A stretch of DNA of 64,000 nt, taken from contig NZ_AORV01000060.1 in assembly GCF_000350485.1 (NCBI RefSeq), forward strand, positions 62,001-126,000, read 5' to 3'. This stretch comes from Ruminiclostridium cellobioparum subsp. termitidis CT1112. GTDB taxonomy: Bacteria > Bacillota > Clostridia > Acetivibrionales > DSM-1351. The stretch's first letter is position 1. Each line of letters opens with the position of its first letter. Below, piece after piece: positions 1 to 8,706 of the stretch. The notes beneath the pieces were generated by a model. The model ran no database searches and had not been told where the DNA came from. It worked only from the letters and a program-made list of their open reading frames with translations. The translations under genes and the position numbers were made by a program.

Positions 1-118
1 TCAAAAGACAATGCCTTCAAATTGTTCATTAATATCCCCCTCTCCACCGCAGCAGCGGTGTAGCAAAAAGTAATAAAAATTTTAATCTATTACAAATCAA
101 CTGCATACGATATATCAA
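1..118. other. Left-edge intergenic sequence
   Basis: No coding region is supported here. Positions 47-62 hold a short GC-rich inverted repeat (CACCGC/GCGGTG). It lies just past the stop of the sugar-isomerase-like gene and could be a weak transcript end, but no T-run follows it on the minus strand. Confidence 0.4.
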
Positions 119-1519
119 TTACTCTCCTCTGAGATATGCTTTAACGTCTTCTTCTACCGGGTCATAAAAATCCGGCTTGACATTGATATATTTGCAGGCC
201 TCATATAATACCGGGACAATGTTTTTGTGAATCCCCACGCAATGGTGGATATATGGCCCGGAAACCAGCTTTTCCTCCAGCCTTTTCAAGTTGTCCACTT
301 CTATCCAGAGGTAGGTGCCTTTTGTATATGGGCCTTCAATTGCCTTTGCATTGCCCAGCAGCAGTGAATACTCTCCGTTGTCTCCGTCAAACCTGCACAG
401 TGTGAGCCCGCCATGTTTTGCTTCTGCTTCTACAGATCCCGGGTAGCTGAATGCAAGGGGGTAACCCAGCGTAGGTTTTTCCCTTGCTACCGAAACCGGC
501 CATGGTCCGCAGTGCTGGAGCAGCTCACCGTTTTCATTGTCCGGGTGGCGTACCGTCCAGTCTGCAAAGAAGGATCTTGTCTCACCCATACCTGCGGCTT
601 CGGCCAGTAATGAAGTTATTGCACCATGGATATCCGTTTCGCAGACAACCGGAATGCCTTCATCGTTCAAAAGTGAGTTTGCCGCACAAGGCATGATTCC
701 CAGTTCAGACTGCAGGCAGTTCCAGCACTGCAGTGCAATGGCATTGCAGCCGTATTTCGCGGCCAGTCCCTGCATTGCAACCTTCATTGCCGCGACATTC
801 TCCAGGTGCTGGTCAGCAATTTTAACATTCATTTTAGCTTTTATGGTCTCTATGACTTTTTCAACTTCAGTCTTTTCCTCTTTGGCTGCATTTACCGCAT
901 ATATCAGTTCGGGCATTGGGATGGGAGAGAGCTGTATGTTGAATTTCTCAAGCAATTCCCCCTCGTTGCACATTGTGGACCAGAAATCAAACGGTCTTGT
1001 GGAAATCTGCAATATCCTTGTATTTCTAAAGGTTTTAACAACATTGCATACAGCCAGGAAGTCCCTCATACCTCTTTCAAACTCCGGATCATTCAATCTG
1101 CAGTTGGACATATATGTGAAAGGAACTCTGAATCTTCTCAACACCTTTCCGGTGGCAAAGAGTCCGCACTGGCTGTCTCTCAGGCGTATCCCCTTTTCAT
1201 CGGGTCTTTCATCCCGCGGGCCCCATAATAACACAGGAACATTCAAGGTTTTGGCCAATCTGGCACATACATATTCGGTACCAAAGTTGCAGTGCGGTAA
1301 AAACAGTCCGTCAATCTTTTCAGACTCGAACTTTTCCGCAATTTTCTTCATATCTTCGTCGTCATACAGAAGTCCTTCGGAGTTAATATCCGTAATATCA
1401 ACAAATTCCACATTCAATTCCTTGAGTTTATCTCTGGTGAGGTTACCGAACTTGATTGCATCCGGTGCGCTGAATATACTTCTTCTGGTGGGTGCAAAGC
1501 CGATTTTCACTTTACTCAT
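119..1519 (-). CDS. L-fucose/L-arabinose isomerase-family protein
   Basis: A cytoplasmic protein of about 466 residues that resembles the L-fucose isomerase-like family (COG2407 type), enzymes that interconvert aldoses and ketoses with a metal ion. The N-terminal half carries the Rossmann-like pattern with DGLFLPHCNFGTEY and LLWGPRDERPD; the C-terminal half has CGPWPVSVAREKPTLGYP and a beta-rich end. The start at 1519 (MSKVKIGFAP) is preferred because GGAG lies about 9 nt upstream. A longer frame from 1534 would put that ribosome site inside the gene. It stands alone, next to glycan genes. The substrate cannot be read from sequence. Confidence 0.75.
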   Translation of the reverse strand: MSKVKIGFAPTRRSIFSAPDAIKFGNLTRDKLKELNVEFVDITDINSEGLLYDDEDMKKIAEKFESEKIDGLFLPHCNFGTEYVCARLAKTLNVPVLLWGPRDERPDEKGIRLRDSQCGLFATGKVLRRFRVPFTYMSNCRLNDPEFERGMRDFLAVCNVVKTFRNTRILQISTRPFDFWSTMCNEGELLEKFNIQLSPIPMPELIYAVNAAKEEKTEVEKVIETIKAKMNVKIADQHLENVAAMKVAMQGLAAKYGCNAIALQCWNCLQSELGIMPCAANSLLNDEGIPVVCETDIHGAITSLLAEAAGMGETRSFFADWTVRHPDNENGELLQHCGPWPVSVAREKPTLGYPLAFSYPGSVEAEAKHGGLTLCRFDGDNGEYSLLLGNAKAIEGPYTKGTYLWIEVDNLKRLEEKLVSGPYIHHCVGIHKNIVPVLYEACKYINVKPDFYDPVEEDVKAYLRGE

Positions 1520-2038
1520 TCTACATTTCTCCATTCTTTAGATATATTTTGTTTCGATGATTATTGAATTAATCAAAGATAGGCCAGAAATTACTTATCT
1601 TATATTAGGTTTACATAATTTCCTCTAAAAAGTATATTAATAAACTTTTTGCAAATAAAATAATTTATTAAAATAAATACATGAAAATATAAGATGGCTG
1701 GTAAATTCTGTTTAGCAATAGTATTTAAATTATTTAAATCAAGTATATATTTAATGTTTATTACTTAAGTATTATTATAAATCGTTTATTTATATTTAGC
1801 AACAAATTTATTTAATTTTTTATACAATTTGTTGTATCTATACAGTATATATCATATTAATTTGTATATACTGCATAAATTAATATGATTATTGAGTATA
1901 TTTAAGTAAATACACGTTTGTAAATCTTTTAGTTAATTACTAAATATTTAGCTAAATTATTTAGTAATACGTTTAGCTGTTAACTAAAAACCTATTTAGC
2001 ACTAAAGCACTAAATAATTCAAAACAAACAATAATAAA
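1520..2038. other. AT-rich intergenic region with nested palindromes
   Basis: No gene is seen. The stretch is strongly AT-rich and holds several perfect inverted repeats: CAGTATATA/TATATACTG (1842-1873), CATATTAATTT/AAATTAATATG (1853-1887), TTTTAGTTAA/TTAACTAAAA (1927-1989) enclosing ATTACTAAAT/ATTTAGTAAT (1936-1968) and ATTTAGCTAAAT (1946-1957). Two AGCACTAAA direct repeats lie near 1997-2013. It is the 5' region of the isomerase-like gene, so operators are possible. Confidence 0.6.
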
Positions 2039-2095
2039 AGAGAACCATATTACATAGAATTTTACTTCTATATTAATGCAGTTCTCTTCTGCCGG
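2039..2095 (-). terminator. Hairpin terminator after the DUF2007-like gene
   Basis: Read on the minus strand, AGAGAAC pairs with GTTCTCT and the inner arms ending TAGAA/TTCTA extend the stem over about 20 bp. A T-rich tail (TTTATTATTG) follows. It lies just past the small gene ending at 2135. Confidence 0.7.
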
Positions 2096-2134
2096 GAGTT
2101 ATAATTTATTTTTGTGCAACCGGGTATAAAAAGA

Positions 2135-2476
2135 TCATTCTTCGTTCTTTTCCTGTTCTTCACAGATAGCCTGCTTTTCAATTTCTTCATCGCTGACCTG
2201 TGAATTCAAAATTTGATGGGCTTCTTCATAAAGTTCGGACGGCACCATAATATCAACAGGTATGCAGGGGCCAAGCACTATATTCAGAAATCCGCTGTCC
2301 ATCAAATCCAGGGGTTTTCCTTTTCCTATGCAGGTTATACCGTTTTCCTTTAATAACCCGCTTACCACATTGTATTCAAATTCATTTTCAGTTGTGGTTA
2401 AATGCACCCAGCCCTCGGGTCCCGATCTGTTTTCCTGCTCATTGTTTTTTTTGTTTAAATTAAATAATCTTTTCAT
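2135..2476 (-). CDS. DUF2007-like small protein
   Basis: A soluble protein of 113 residues. After a basic, Asn/Lys-rich start (MKRLFNLNKKNNEQ), residues about 24-100 look like the DUF2007 fold, annotated in databases as a putative signal-transducing protein: WVHLTTTENEFEYNVVSGLL, then a loop with LDLMDSG, then VDIMVPSELYEEAHQIL. The C-terminus is Glu-rich. The second ATG (2476) fits the GGAAAGG ribosome site better (6-nt spacing) than the ATG at 2482, which abuts it. It has its own terminator on each side and no evident link to the glycan genes. Function is unknown. Confidence 0.65.
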   Translation of the reverse strand: MKRLFNLNKKNNEQENRSGPEGWVHLTTTENEFEYNVVSGLLKENGITCIGKGKPLDLMDSGFLNIVLGPCIPVDIMVPSELYEEAHQILNSQVSDEEIEKQAICEEQEKNEE

Positions 2477-2566
2477 AAACATCCTTTCCGGTAATTAATT
2501 TACCTCAATTGTTTATGTTCTACTTATATTTTAACATATTTTTTTAAAGAACAAAGACAATAAAAA

Positions 2567-2602
2567 ATCCCGTCCTCCTATTATAAGAAGACAGGACATT
2601 TA
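2567..2602 (-). terminator. Rho-independent terminator of the mannoside operon
   Basis: On the minus strand an 11-bp stem with several G-U pairs (TCCTGTCTTCT with AGGAGGACGGGA) and a 6-nt loop is followed by TTTTTT. It lies 9 bp after the stop of the last GH2 gene, so it ends the long transcript coming from 14 kb. Confidence 0.85.
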
Positions 2603-2610
2603 TCATTATA

Positions 2611-5115
2611 TTAAATTTTTCCAAAACAAATAGAACTCTCTGTTTTTGAATAGTATGGCTTTGCATGGATGGTTCCTTTTTTATGTCTGCCCAATATTTT
2701 TACACGTTTTATTTCTCCGGGGACAAGGTCAAAATAGTTGTCTTCAAACATCCAGCCGAACCGGTCACCGTCCTCATCTCCAATAAGTTCCACGCTGCGC
2801 GCGAATTTATTACAGGCAAGTATCAAATCACCGTCATTTATATCAAGCTCAATACTGGCATCCTCCGGAAATATCAAATGCCGCTCGATGTCCACGTAAT
2901 CTACATTCCTTGCCAGCATTTTATCTGCCCGGTCGAATACATATGCCACCAGAACATGCTCCCGTCGGAACTGCAGAAACCCGTTCAAATTGCCCACAGG
3001 TATTGACTGGTCCGGTTGGACCGAAAACAGAAATTCCATCTCCTCTGTGAACTTATTTTCCGGTAAATTGAAAAGTTTTACAACAACAGAACCGCTGTAA
3101 TGCTCCTGTGTATCGTTGGTTAACCAGACATGGATTTCATCCTCTATGGAAAATGAAACCAACAGTGGTGAATATGCATTACGGAGAGCATAGTAAGCCA
3201 TTCCCGGCTCATTAAAATAGTCTACAATTCCATAGGAGATAATGTTGCTGTTATTATTAAACTTCCAGAGCAAATGTCCTTTAGTCAGACGCGGGCCTTC
3301 AGCCTGAGAAACAGGCTTTCCTCTCCTGAACCGTTCCACATCACGTTTTATATAATTCGCATGAGCTGCACCCAGTCGGTAAATCAGCGACGCCGGATCT
3401 TCGGCATCAAGATAGTTTTCAACAGGCCCCACTTTTACCGCACCATTGTTGGTATTATGCTGATTCCAGGTTTCGGGCCAGCAAAGCCGCTGTTTTTTAG
3501 TCATGATATTGGTATAACCCTCCGGCCAGAGTTCCCCGGGAGTCATCATAATCTGCATGGTGCGGAGGGGAGGTGCCGACACACGGCAATTTTCACTGAG
3601 AAACACCGGATAATATGAGCCTGGGACATACCAGAGATGGGTATAGCCGTGAGTATCGCCTTCTCTCGGATCGTTGGCAAACAATCCCCCGGCGGGAGAG
3701 GATTCATGATAATACCGCCCCGGATCAAGCTTTGCACAGACGGAAGGAAAAATTTTACCAAAAATTTTCTCTCCCCAGCAATATTCCCCCGGATGGTCAT
3801 AATCCCTCGAAAGCAGCATCTCATTGCCGCCGCACCACAAGAGAACGGAGGGATGATGCTTGAGTCGTGAAACTAAACTTTCGGCCTCCCTCCGGCACAA
3901 TTCCAGGAATTCCTGCTCTTCACTGTACATGGAATAGCACAGGTAAAAATCCTGCCACAATAGTATTCCCCTGAGGTCACACTGTTCATAAAATTCATCA
4001 GCCAGTATTTCGCCCTCGCCCCAAACCCGCAGGCAGTTGAAATTACCCAGCTCCGCAAGCTCCAGCAGTTCACCCGTACGCAAAGCATTATAGCAGCCGC
4101 TGACCGTATCCATATGTGTCAGGTTTGCACCCCATAATTTCAATGGCCTGCCGTTCAGGATGAAGTCGAAATCTCCAACCTTGTCAATACGCCTGAATCC
4201 AATGGTACGCCTTACCACATCCTGGCAGGAGTCCCCGCAGAATGCCGAAACCTCCAGCGTATACAGATTTGCCGCTCCATGGGTGCGCGGCCACCAGAGC
4301 CGGGGATTCTCCACATGCAGAACCATATCCTGCGAAAACCCCCTCTGCTCGCAAACAGCTGCAATATTACCTTCATCATCCTTCAGACTGGCAACAATAC
4401 GCAGATCTTTACCATTTCCGGCATAAGTACCTTGCAGCGAAACCGTTCCCCGCATCAAATCCTCACTGAGAACAACCTCGGTCTCCAGTTCTTCGATGCC
4501 GAAAATCCCGCTTTGTTCCAGGGTAACATGTCCGTATATACCCACCCGGATCAGTTCTGGGATGGGCCCGCAATACTCATGAAAACCCGAGCGGAATACA
4601 CGCGCCATTGAAATAGCCGGAACTTTTCCCTGATATTTTTCAGGGCTGGAGATAGAATTCACTATTTTCCTGGCTGATTTGAAGTGCAGCACAAGTGTAT
4701 TTTGGAGACGGAGATTATCAAGCTTTGTGATAATGCATGGCAGAAAAGCATCGTTATGTTGAGCAATCAGCCTGCCATTCAGATATATATCCGCAAAAGT
4801 ATCCAAACCGCCGAAGCGCAAGGTCCACTCTCCCTGCCACTCGTCCAGGGAAAAGTCGCAAACATATATCCAATCCGATTCGCCGATCCAGCAGTCATTG
4901 TTCCTGCCCTTGATATTGGGATTTTCAATGATGCCTCTCTCAATTAATGCATCATGGACCTGACAGGGAATTGTTTTGAGCTGCAGCACACAATCACGCG
5001 GTAAAGAGCCATCCGTCAAAATTTCATCAAGCCTGTCAATATTAAACCGGCTGTTCTGCTGAGATTCTTCCAGCCGTTTCAGCTTCCAATTTTCATTAAG
5101 GTTGATTCGCTTCAT
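2611..5115 (-). CDS. GH2 beta-mannosidase-like glycoside hydrolase (copy 1)
   Basis: A cytoplasmic GH2 enzyme of 834 residues (no signal peptide) with the beta-mannosidase layout: an N-terminal sugar-binding jelly roll (about 1-200), an Ig-like domain (about 200-305), a TIM barrel (about 310-620) and C-terminal beta domains. The acid/base is seen as Asn431-Glu432 in LLWCGGNE. The likely nucleophile is Glu508 in FLSEN. The start at 5115 is chosen for AAGGAG 8 nt upstream. It is the last gene of the operon and a paralogue of the enzymes at 5148 and 8707. Substrate, inferred from family and context: beta-mannosides from mannan or Man-GlcNAc glycans. Exact linkage is uncertain. Confidence 0.85.
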   Translation of the reverse strand: MKRINLNENWKLKRLEESQQNSRFNIDRLDEILTDGSLPRDCVLQLKTIPCQVHDALIERGIIENPNIKGRNNDCWIGESDWIYVCDFSLDEWQGEWTLRFGGLDTFADIYLNGRLIAQHNDAFLPCIITKLDNLRLQNTLVLHFKSARKIVNSISSPEKYQGKVPAISMARVFRSGFHEYCGPIPELIRVGIYGHVTLEQSGIFGIEELETEVVLSEDLMRGTVSLQGTYAGNGKDLRIVASLKDDEGNIAAVCEQRGFSQDMVLHVENPRLWWPRTHGAANLYTLEVSAFCGDSCQDVVRRTIGFRRIDKVGDFDFILNGRPLKLWGANLTHMDTVSGCYNALRTGELLELAELGNFNCLRVWGEGEILADEFYEQCDLRGILLWQDFYLCYSMYSEEQEFLELCRREAESLVSRLKHHPSVLLWCGGNEMLLSRDYDHPGEYCWGEKIFGKIFPSVCAKLDPGRYYHESSPAGGLFANDPREGDTHGYTHLWYVPGSYYPVFLSENCRVSAPPLRTMQIMMTPGELWPEGYTNIMTKKQRLCWPETWNQHNTNNGAVKVGPVENYLDAEDPASLIYRLGAAHANYIKRDVERFRRGKPVSQAEGPRLTKGHLLWKFNNNSNIISYGIVDYFNEPGMAYYALRNAYSPLLVSFSIEDEIHVWLTNDTQEHYSGSVVVKLFNLPENKFTEEMEFLFSVQPDQSIPVGNLNGFLQFRREHVLVAYVFDRADKMLARNVDYVDIERHLIFPEDASIELDINDGDLILACNKFARSVELIGDEDGDRFGWMFEDNYFDLVPGEIKRVKILGRHKKGTIHAKPYYSKTESSICFGKI

Positions 5116-5147
5116 CTTATGTTCTCCTTTGTTATACAGTTTTCCAG

Positions 5148-7655
5148 TCAAACGCGTTTAAAAGAAATTTCAGCTGCATGCGGCGAATAATGTGGTTTTA
5201 ACGTAATGCGTCCATATGGGATATCTCCCAGTATACTGACAGTTTTAGTCTCACCAGGCATCAAATCAAAATAGTTGTCCTCAAAAAGCCATCCGAATGG
5301 ATTTCCGTCACACTCACCCGTTATTTCCACACAACGGGCAAACCGGTCTGAAACAATATTAAGGACGTTTCCGGTTATACTCACCGAAAGCCTTGCATCG
5401 GGGAAGTTCAGATGGCGTTCAATATCAACATAGTCAACCGAACTGCAGATAACACCGCCGTTTTGGTCCTCAAGCCGCGCCGCCAGCAGGCAGTCCTTCG
5501 GGAAAAAATGCAGTGCCGCAAGATCAAACAAAATTCCGGCTTCACCCTGAGGCATTGATGCATCTATTAATTTTTCCGCCAGAAAGCATTCCTTTGAAAG
5601 GCTGTACAGTCCGAATTTTATATGTCCAGAAAAATCTTGGGCAGAATCGTTTACCAGCCACAGCCGGATACTGTCCTTCCTGTCAAAGCAGACCAGCAGC
5701 GGTGCCTGGGCACGCCCTGTGGCATAGTAGGGAATGTATGCTTCCTGGAAGTAATCAATAATGGAGCAATACACCTTGGGCCAGGTATCAAGAAGTTTAC
5801 AGGAAAAATGTCCTTTTGACCTTTTTCCCGGCTCCGCATTTCCGTCGGAGCTTCCCATTCTTATCATTTCAAGTCCCCGCCGGACCTCCTGCCCATATGC
5901 CGCACCAAAACGGTAGATCAGCTCCTCCGGGGTGTCCGCATCATAATATTCCCAATAGGGTCCGGTTTTCAGCTCACCCTTTGCAGGATGATGGCTGCGC
6001 CGGGCCCAGCTGTCGGGCATTGGAAAACGTGTGCCATACAAAAACTTCCCTGTATAATCCCGGGGCCACAGCTCTCCCCTGATCATTTTTTTCAGGCTGT
6101 GAAGTACGGGCGGAGCAGTTCGGATATGCTCGCTCATAAAGTTGGGATAGTCTGCATAGGGATACTGCCACACACACTCATAGGTGTGATGATCCCCTTC
6201 CCGCGGGTCGTTTGCATATTCACCTCCATAAGGAGAGTTCGGATGATAATAGCGTTGGGGATCAACTTCGCTCAGAAGTTTTGGAAAAGCCTCCAATAAG
6301 ATTTGTGAGCCATGGGGTGTTTTCCCCTGGAATTCAGCTCCCATAATGGTTTCATTCCCACCGCACCACATCAGGAGCGAAGGCCTGTGCCGAAGCCGCA
6401 GCACCAGCTCACAAGCCTCCTGAACACATTTATCCTGATACTCCCGTGTATCGGGATAGGCGCCGTGCCCCATAAAGAATTCCTGCCATACAAGAATTCC
6501 CCTTCTGTCGGTTTCATCATAAAATTCGTCGGGATAGGGGATTCCCTCCCCCCATATGCGCAAGGTATTCATGTTGGCGTTTTCCACCATCTCAAACATG
6601 CGCTTTGCCCGTTCGGGGCGCCAGCAGTGCGTATATCCCTGCAGGGGATCCATACTGCCTCCCCAGAGCCTCACGCGCTTTCCGTTGATGATAAATTCAA
6701 GCGGGGAAGGCATTTCTATTTTTCTAAAGCCCACAGATTTCTGTATCCTGTCACAAAGCTTTCCATCCTGAAACAGTGAAATCCGTACACTGTATAAGGG
6801 CTGGGAACCAAAACCCCGGGGCCACCAGAGCCGGGGATCATTTACGGGCAGTGTCAGCTCCGCCTTCCACCCTGAAAGCACCGGTTTGACACAACACTCC
6901 CCGCCTGCACATTCCCTTCCGGCCTCATCAGTCGTTGACACTGTCACATTTAATCCCTTTGCTGTGCCGTAGCCTGCAACTGCCAGACGGATTTCTCCGC
7001 AATTCATGTCCTGCAGAACCGCACGCAATTCACATTCCTCTATCTCAGGGCCATCCGGAATTGTCAGTGTCACGTCCCGGTATACACCTATGGGAGAAAA
7101 ATACGGATGAGCTCCCTGATAATTGCTGCCTTCAATTTTGTCCGGAGGGAAATCATGGATTGGCTTCCGGATCAGTTTACATTTCATTACGGCATTGTCC
7201 CATGAGGGATCAAGCTCAAGAGTTTTCAAATGCCCCCGGATATTGTGAAAATGGATCAGTAAAACATTATTTACTTCTAAAAGTCCAGCAATTTGTATTT
7301 TCCGGCTGGTATAAAAATCATCGTGCCGCCCTATTTTAACTCCATTCAAATAGATGTCGGCTATTGTATCCAGACCGGCGAAATTCAAATACGCACCTTC
7401 TGAGGGGCCGCATGTAAAAAAGCAGCGGTAAACCCAGTCGTATTCATCTGTCCATACCGCATCCTCACACCAACCCAGAAGCATTTCCTCCGAGATTAGT
7501 CCATGCTCCAGCAGCACATCATGCACCTGTGCAGGCATGCTGGAAATGGTAAGCCAGTCCCTGTCATCCACGGCATAATCCCTGGGATCGATGCTCTCTG
7601 CAGGCAGAATTTTTTTAATACACCAATTTTTATCCAGCAGAACTGTATTTTTCAT
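5148..7655 (-). CDS. GH2 beta-mannosidase-like glycoside hydrolase (copy 2)
   Basis: A cytoplasmic GH2 enzyme of 835 residues with the same four-domain layout as its two neighbours. Catalytic residues visible are Asn434-Glu435 (LLMWCGGNE) and Glu509 (NFMSEH). NDPRLWWPRGFG in the Ig-like domain is typical of GH2. The start at 7655 follows AAAGGAG and AGGGG; the longer frame would cross these. Its stop lies 32 bp before the start of copy 1, and its start lies 16 bp after the stop of the aldo/keto reductase, so they are co-transcribed. The three copies differ clearly in the loops around the active site, which suggests different linkage or leaving-group preferences. Confidence 0.85.
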   Translation of the reverse strand: MKNTVLLDKNWCIKKILPAESIDPRDYAVDDRDWLTISSMPAQVHDVLLEHGLISEEMLLGWCEDAVWTDEYDWVYRCFFTCGPSEGAYLNFAGLDTIADIYLNGVKIGRHDDFYTSRKIQIAGLLEVNNVLLIHFHNIRGHLKTLELDPSWDNAVMKCKLIRKPIHDFPPDKIEGSNYQGAHPYFSPIGVYRDVTLTIPDGPEIEECELRAVLQDMNCGEIRLAVAGYGTAKGLNVTVSTTDEAGRECAGGECCVKPVLSGWKAELTLPVNDPRLWWPRGFGSQPLYSVRISLFQDGKLCDRIQKSVGFRKIEMPSPLEFIINGKRVRLWGGSMDPLQGYTHCWRPERAKRMFEMVENANMNTLRIWGEGIPYPDEFYDETDRRGILVWQEFFMGHGAYPDTREYQDKCVQEACELVLRLRHRPSLLMWCGGNETIMGAEFQGKTPHGSQILLEAFPKLLSEVDPQRYYHPNSPYGGEYANDPREGDHHTYECVWQYPYADYPNFMSEHIRTAPPVLHSLKKMIRGELWPRDYTGKFLYGTRFPMPDSWARRSHHPAKGELKTGPYWEYYDADTPEELIYRFGAAYGQEVRRGLEMIRMGSSDGNAEPGKRSKGHFSCKLLDTWPKVYCSIIDYFQEAYIPYYATGRAQAPLLVCFDRKDSIRLWLVNDSAQDFSGHIKFGLYSLSKECFLAEKLIDASMPQGEAGILFDLAALHFFPKDCLLAARLEDQNGGVICSSVDYVDIERHLNFPDARLSVSITGNVLNIVSDRFARCVEITGECDGNPFGWLFEDNYFDLMPGETKTVSILGDIPYGRITLKPHYSPHAAEISFKRV

Positions 7656-7671
7656 ATTGACCCCTGCTCCT

Positions 7672-8613
7672 TTAAAATACAAAACCCTTTACTGAAGCCA
7701 ATTTCCTCATTATTTCCGCACTCAATTCAATACCGCTGGCCGCTACGTTCTGCCGTACCTGACCTTCATTCTTCCCCCCGGGAATAACACTGCATATCCC
7801 TGGATAGTTCAAATTGTATGCCAGCGCAAGCTCATTCATTTTCAGGCCGGTTTCCCCGACGCATTCTTCAATTATTCTCATATCATCCCGGACTGCCTCA
7901 AAGCGCTCTTTGCTCCAGAAGCCTTTTCTGTTATCCCCGTCGGTGAATTTTGTATCAACACCATATTTGCCTGTAAGGATTCCGCTGGCAAGGGGCTGAC
8001 TTGTAAATACGGGAATATTCCTTTCCTTTGCAATTTTTATTACCTCGATATTGGATTTATTCAGAATATTGAAGGGACATTCAAGTGCCTCTATGGCACC
8101 CTCCGTGTCTTTTTCCAGCGCATGAAGGGTATCGGCGGCTCCCCACATTGCAAGACCGCAGCACCTTGCCTTGCCGGACTTTTTGATTTCTGCCATTGTT
8201 TTAAAAATTTCAGCTTCATCCTGCCATTTTGAATCTGGAACGTGTAAAAGGTAAACGTCGACATAATCTGTCTGAAGGCGCTGTAAACTCTCATCCAGGC
8301 TCATCATCAGATAATCCCGTGTAAAGTTCTTGCTGCGCTCCGGTACTCGGAAGTTGGTGCCTCCCTTTGTTACTATGACAACCTCCTTGCGTATTCCCTT
8401 GAAAAACTCTCCTATCAATTCCTCGCTGTGCCCATCCCCATAGGAATCACAGGTATCATAAAAATTAATTCCGTCAGCCATGGAGGCCCTTAACGCCGCT
8501 TTTGCATCCTCATCATTTCTGCCGCCGCCCCAGGCGGTCCCGCCAATTGCCCAGGCACCGAATCCAATATCTGAAACTTTAAAATCTGTTTTTCCAAATA
8601 TATTATATTTCAT
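7672..8613 (-). CDS. Aldo/keto reductase
   Basis: A complete 313-residue NAD(P)H-dependent aldo/keto reductase. The catalytic set is visible: Asp in INFYDTCDSYG with the Tyr two to four residues on, Lys in VIVTKGG, and His in VYLLHVPDS. The C-terminal cofactor region SVIPGGKNEGQVRQN is present. AAAGGGTGG precedes the ATG at 8613. It is embedded between two GH2 genes of the mannoside operon, so it probably acts on a sugar or a sugar-derived carbonyl released there; the substrate is not predictable. Confidence 0.88.
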   Translation of the reverse strand: MKYNIFGKTDFKVSDIGFGAWAIGGTAWGGGRNDEDAKAALRASMADGINFYDTCDSYGDGHSEELIGEFFKGIRKEVVIVTKGGTNFRVPERSKNFTRDYLMMSLDESLQRLQTDYVDVYLLHVPDSKWQDEAEIFKTMAEIKKSGKARCCGLAMWGAADTLHALEKDTEGAIEALECPFNILNKSNIEVIKIAKERNIPVFTSQPLASGILTGKYGVDTKFTDGDNRKGFWSKERFEAVRDDMRIIEECVGETGLKMNELALAYNLNYPGICSVIPGGKNEGQVRQNVAASGIELSAEIMRKLASVKGFVF

Positions 8614-8706
8614 AATTAATCCACCCTTTCAATATAGTGTGATACATGATTTCATTAATTCAAATACATATATATCAAATATTTTTTTGAATATTACTAC
8701 CCTCTA

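Noticed and set aside
47-62. Terminator at the left edge
   Set aside because: The stem is short and no T-run follows on the minus strand.
537-1541. Long plus-strand ORF opposite the isomerase-like gene
   Set aside because: It is antisense to a well-conserved gene, has low-complexity Ser/Ile-rich content and no ribosome site; a shadow ORF.
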